Source: Manihot esculenta
Lineage: Eukaryota; Streptophyta; Magnoliopsida; Malpighiales; Euphorbiaceae
Assembly: GCF_001659605.2 (NCBI RefSeq)
Contig: NC_035177.2
Coordinates: 930,611 to 994,610, forward strand
Direction: 5' to 3'
DNA: 64,000 bases
Shown here: positions 59,613 to 64,000 of the stretch, piece by piece
Layout of the letters: each line of letters opens with the position of its first letter
How positions within the stretch are numbered: position 1 is the first letter of the stretch
Program-made: the position numbers and the translations under genes
Notes under the pieces: generated by a model
What the model was told of the DNA's origin: nothing
What the model saw: only the letters and a program-made list of their open reading frames with translations
Database searches by the model: none

Positions 59613-61887
59613 TGTAACGACCCGAAAATCGGACCGCTACCGGCGCTAGGATCCAGATCGGCTTAAGGCCGCCAGGACCCGTAGCAAGCCTGACATGAAA
59701 CCTGTAAACCTGTATAATCCCATACATGATCAACAACATGCATAAAAATTTAAACTTTTCTTTCCATATACATTAACCAAACTCAACCTGCATAACATTA
59801 ACATAACATTGATCCCTCTGTGGGATCTCATCAGTGCCCCCAATGGGTAACATAACATTTGTTGAGCTGGTTTACATAAACATCATAAAAATCTCTAAGA
59901 TCATGTATAAAAGGGATACAACATTCTATGGTCAAGCACACCTCTAATCATCCATAAACATCGTTACATAACTATACTGTACTTTTACATTACAATTTGA
60001 TCATGTCCATTACTAGCTATTACATAAACATGACTTCTTTACTCTAACCGGACTCCTGCTATATCCTGTACCTGCAAGCCTGGGGGTAAAGGGAGAGGGG
60101 TGAGCTAAAAGCCCAGTGAGTAGAACTATAAAATATATTAACGCTATGCTTTAATGAAATGCATCATAACACAGACAATTCACATAAGGGTTGGGTGAAC
60201 TTGTCACCAATTAGTCCAAGTTAACTCTGTGCCAGGCCTGTAGAATGGGGTCCTGGTCTTTCCTGTCAGAACATACTTTACTTACCATTTCCCCAGGGCC
60301 TCCTCTGGGCTCCTGGTCTTCGAGTCCCATAACCGTGCTAGACCATAGGATGGGATCCTGGTCTTTCCTTACTCTGTGCCAGGCCTGTAGAATGGGGCCT
60401 GGTCTTTCTTACTCTGTGCCAGGCCTGTAGCATGGGGCCTGGTCTTCCTGTCTTGGACTAATTGGGTCATCCGACATTCACCCACATCAACAACAATCGA
60501 TGCAATGCGGCATATTCGTGAAAACTAATGCAATCATCCTATTGCATAATCATGATGCATGATACATGATAAAACATTTAATTTAAAAGATTAAGTTAGT
60601 CCCACTCACCTCTGGCTGACTCTGACAACACCGAAGCAGCTGATCTCACTGCTGGGGTCCTCGGTTCCTCGGGTCCGAACCTACACAGGTGGACTCAAAT
60701 GAGGGACCAAACATACTAGAACATAACTCTAAGATACTCCCCAAAAACCCCCCTAAAACATCATGAAAACATCACATAAAAACATGCAAGAAATGGCTTA
60801 ACAGGGCACTTTCGGCGGCAGGTTCGGCGGCCGAAAGTCCCTCCAGAGCCGAAAGTCAGGCACTTTCGGCGGCACCTTCGGCGGCCAAAAGTCCCAGACA
60901 GATCCGAAAGTCTTCTTTCGGGGGCAAGCTTCGGCAGCCGAATGCTGCCTCCACAAGGGGGTTCGGCGGCCGAAACTCCCTTCGGCGGCCGAACCTGGTT
61001 TCTGCCAGAAGGGCAGAAACTTGGTTCACATGAACCCTTTGCCTCCCAAAACCTCAAATCATGCATAAATCTCAACCAAAACATGCATACAAGTTCCTAG
61101 GGGCCTCAAAACATCAAATACCCCATCTACAACACTTCAAACACACACAATCAACATACATTGTCCATAAACATACATTTATACCCATAAACTCCAAAAA
61201 CATAACCATAACCTAAACATGCATTCTAACCCATAGATCTAGCATAAAACTTATTTAAAACACATAAGGAGCTTAAGATCGGCTCTTACCTCTTGAAGAT
61301 CGAGAGAGAGACGACCTAAACTTGGAGATCCAAGAAAATGAGCTCCTGGGTTTCCAAAGCTCCAAAACTTGGTTTAAATGCTCAAAACTTGTAATGTGAG
61401 TTTAAAACTCAAGAAAAATGGAAGAGATTTGGAGAAAGAACACAAGATTTGCAAAGGGAAGGTTGGAAGCTTGCTGTGGCCGAAAATGGGAGAAACCTCG
61501 CCCATTTCGGCTAAGGGTCCCTTAAATAGGTGGCTGGCCAGGCCACGTTCGGGGGCCGAAAGCGCTTCCGCATGCATGCAATGTTCGGCGGCCGAACTTG
61601 AGTTTCGGTGGCCGAACCTGGACTTCCCTAGCTCATGCTTTCGGGGGCCTAACGTGCCTCCAAAACGCATGCAAGTTCGGCGGCCGAACCTGACTTTCGG
61701 CGGCCGAACCTGGGTTTCCCTCCAAAGACTTTTCATGCAAAAACTCATTTAATTTCGTACTTAAAATCATAAAACATGTTAAAACATTTTTTTATAAAAC
61801 ATGATTCTACCCTTCTAGAGGTCTCCGACATCCGAGATTCCACCGGACGGTAGGAATTCCGATACCGGAGTCTAGCCGGGTATTACA
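59613..61887 (-). repeat. 3' LTR of element J (2,275 bp)
   Basis: Minus strand TGTAATACCCGGCTAGACTC to TTTTCGGGTCGTTACA. Palindrome clusters at 60805-60990 and 61545-61710. Array of (g)tgccaggcctgtagaatgggg(t)cctgg at about 60228-60450. Minus-strand TATTTAAGGG box near 61512-61524. Confidence 0.94.
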
Positions 61888-61985
61888 TTCTCCCCCCCTT
61901 AAGAACATTCGTCCCCGAATGTTCCTCAACTAACACATGCAAAGCATACATCACAACATACACATAAAACACATAGAGACTAACC

Positions 61986-64000
61986 TTAAAAGAGATGAGG
62001 ATATTGCCGGAGCATAGACTCCCGTGTCTCCCAAGTGCATTCTTCCAGATTGTGGTGGTTCCAAAGGACTTTCACCATCGGGATTTCCTTGTTCCTTAGC
62101 TTTCTGATCTGGGTGTCTAGGATCCGTACTGGCTGCTCAACATAGGTGAGATCCTCTTGGATCTCCACATCAGGCTCACTAAGAACCTTGCCCGGATCTG
62201 ACACGAACTTTCTCAACATAGAAACATGGAAAACCGGATGGATTCTCTCCATTGAAGCAGGTAAATCCAGCTTGTACGATACATTCCCAATCTTTTGCAA
62301 GATTTCAAAGGGTCCAATGTACCGCGGAGCCAGCTTACCTTTCTTCCCAAAGCGAACCACTCCTTTCATTGGAGACACTTTAAGCAATACCAGATCCCCC
62401 TCCTGAAACTCCACTTGCCGTCTGCGGATGTCTGCATAACTCTTCTGTCTGCTTGCAGCTGTCTTGATTCTTTCTCTGATCATGGGCACCACCCTGCTGG
62501 TGATCTCTACTAGTTCGGGTCCTGCTAAGGACCTCTCTCCTACCTCCTCCCAGCAAACAGGTGATCTGCACTTCCTTCCATATAAAGCTTTATATGGGGC
62601 CATCCCGATGCTAGCATGATGGCTGTTATTGTAGGCAAACTCCACCAAAGGTAGATGCTGCCTCCAAGAACCGCCAAAGTCCAGCACACACATTCTGAGC
62701 ATATCTTCTATGGTCTGGATGGTCCTCTCTGACTGTCAGTCTGTCTGTGGATGGAAGGCAGTACTGAAATCCAACCTAGTACCCATGGCATTCTGCAGAC
62801 TCCGCCAAAACCTGGAGGTGAACTGGGGCCCTCTATCAGACACTATTGAGACAGGAACCCCATGCAGCCTGACAATCTCGTCTACATACACCTGCGCCAA
62901 CTTGTCCACAGAATAGCCACTCCTGACAGGGATGAAGTGAGCAGATTTGGTGAGTCTGTCCACAATCACCCATATGGAGTCCAATCTGTTGGACGTCGCC
63001 GGTAACCCCACTACGAAGTCCATAGCTATATTCTCCCATTTCCACTCTGGAATAGGTAGCGGGTTAAGCATTCCAGCCGGCTTCTGATGTTCCAGCTTCA
63101 CCCTCTGACATACTTCGCAGGCTGACACAAACTGTGCCACTTCTCTCTTCATAGCTGGCCACCAATAAACCTTTTTCAGATCCTGATACATCTTGGTGGC
63201 TCCGGGGTGAATGCTGTATCTTGCATTATGAGCCTCTCTCATAATGTCTCCTTTTAGCCCTATGTCATCTGGTACACATAAACGACTCCCATAGCGGAGG
63301 ATCCCCTTATTGTCGAATCTGAACTCACTGTCCTTGCCTGACTGAACAGTCCTGGCAATCTTCACTAACTCTGGGTCCTCATGCTGTTTCTGAGCCACCT
63401 GCTCCAGAAACACGGGTGTCAATTTCATCTGAGCAACCAAGGCACCTGTACCAGACAACTCCAACTGTAAACCTTCATCAATGAGCTTGTAAAACTCCTT
63501 CACCACTGGTCTCCTCTCTGCCGTGATGTGGGATAGACTGCCTAGTGACTTCCGGCTTAGGGCGTCTGCCACAACATTCGCCTTACCCAGATGATACTGA
63601 ATCTTGCAATCATAGTCACTCAGCAGCTCCACCCATCTCCTCTGTCTCAAGTTCAAATCTCTTTGACTCAGGATGTACTGCAGGCTTTTATGATCGGTGA
63701 AGATCTCACATTTTACCCCATAGAGGTAGTGCCTCCACATCTTGAGTGCAAAGATTACTGCTGCCATCTCAAGGTCATGTGTGGGGTAATTCAACTCATG
63801 CTTCTTTAGCTGCCTAGAAGCATAAGCAATCACCCTCTCATTCTGCATAAGCACACAACCCAGTCCCACACGGGACGCATCACAAAAGACTGTAAAGTTC
63901 TCACCACTAGATGGCAGAGCTAAAACTGGTGCTGAAGTCAACCTCTTCTTAAGCTCTTCAAAACTCTCTTCGCACTGGTCAGTCCACAGAAACTTCTGAT
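61986..64000 (-). pseudogene. RT end, RNase H and integrase of element J, one internal stop
   Basis: One frame enters from beyond base 64000. RNase [57 protein letters not shown]. Integrase zinc domain: [15 protein letters not shown] and CEVCQ. Catalytic Asp in IAMDFVVGLP, Asp in IVSDRGPQFTS, Glu in QSERTIQTIEDM. The C-terminal domain includes GPFEILQKIGNVSYKLDLP and HPVFHVSMLRKFV, then the chromodomain-like tail VRILDTQIRKLRNKEIPMV and CTWETRESML, ending YPHLF with TAA at 61986-61988. The single TGA (62733-62735) separates PQTD from QSERT, just before the catalytic Glu, so the protein made would lack it. Confidence 0.93.

Larger units (their letters stand above)
59613..64000 (-). mobile_element. 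Tekay/Del-type Ty3/gypsy retrotransposon J, cut by the window edge
   Basis: Minus-strand element: 3' LTR 59613-61887, polypurine tract (minus strand of 61888-61902, cttaaggggggagaa), then integrase, RNase H and the end of RT up to base 64000. The visible pol frame is continuous except for one TGA at 62733-62735. It is therefore the least damaged element in the window. Its right LTR and gag lie outside. Confidence 0.93.

Overview
The window is nuclear DNA of a flowering plant, most likely a eudicot; I cannot name the species from sequence alone. It is almost entirely LTR retrotransposons of the Ty3/gypsy superfamily, several nested inside one another, with one recognisable host gene: a seven-coding-exon CDK-like protein kinase on the minus strand, about 30.66-35.92 kb. 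No rRNA gene, tRNA gene, CRISPR array or bacterial-type operon was seen.

Layout, left to right. (1) 1-6473: Athila-type element A, minus strand, cut by the window edge; gag, protease and integrase relics but no reverse transcriptase. (2) 6474-7237: AT-rich spacer with a 30-bp tandem repeat. (3) 7238-15650: Tekay/Del-type element D, minus strand, TSD ttctc, with near-identical LTRs around a gutted interior; a 1,007-bp insertion (TSD tctac) inside it contains a 605-bp near-perfect palindrome. (4) 15656-18203: remains of an old plus-strand Tekay-like element and a possible orphan first exon. (5) 18204-27640: an old minus-strand LTR split by Athila-type element B (18976-27390, minus strand, TSD gcgtc). 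(6) 27641-36100: host region with the kinase gene, its TATA box, a non-coding first exon, and a long 5' intron containing repeated relics of another Ty3/gypsy element. (7) 36110-38674: old Athila-like LTR, a Tat/Retand-like gag relic and a five-copy 79-bp tandem repeat. (8) 38675-64000: a nest. LTR H is interrupted by Tekay-type element E (40316-58925, plus strand, TSD actat). The 3' LTR of E is interrupted by Athila-type element C (48633-57539, plus strand, TSD cctgc). H is followed by Athila LTR fragment K, which is interrupted by minus-strand Tekay-type element J, nearly intact and running off the right edge.

Two families dominate. Athila-type elements (A, B, C, K) have LTRs of about 1.65-1.77 kb beginning TGATAGA, and those whose primer site is visible use a tRNA-Asp site. 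Tekay/Del-type elements (D, E, H, J) have LTRs of about 2.2-2.6 kb beginning TGTAATACCC; D and E show a tRNA-iMet site. None visible in full is autonomous: A lacks reverse transcriptase, B and C lack integrase after the same C-terminal residues, D lacks most of gag and pol, and E has many stops and frameshifts. J has one premature stop in the visible part.

The most unusual signals are: a GC-rich palindrome, TTCGGCGGCCGAA and variants, that recurs in the LTRs of both families and inside gag and pol of element C in two different reading frames; the 605-bp palindrome in D; and the shared integrase-less junction of B and C.
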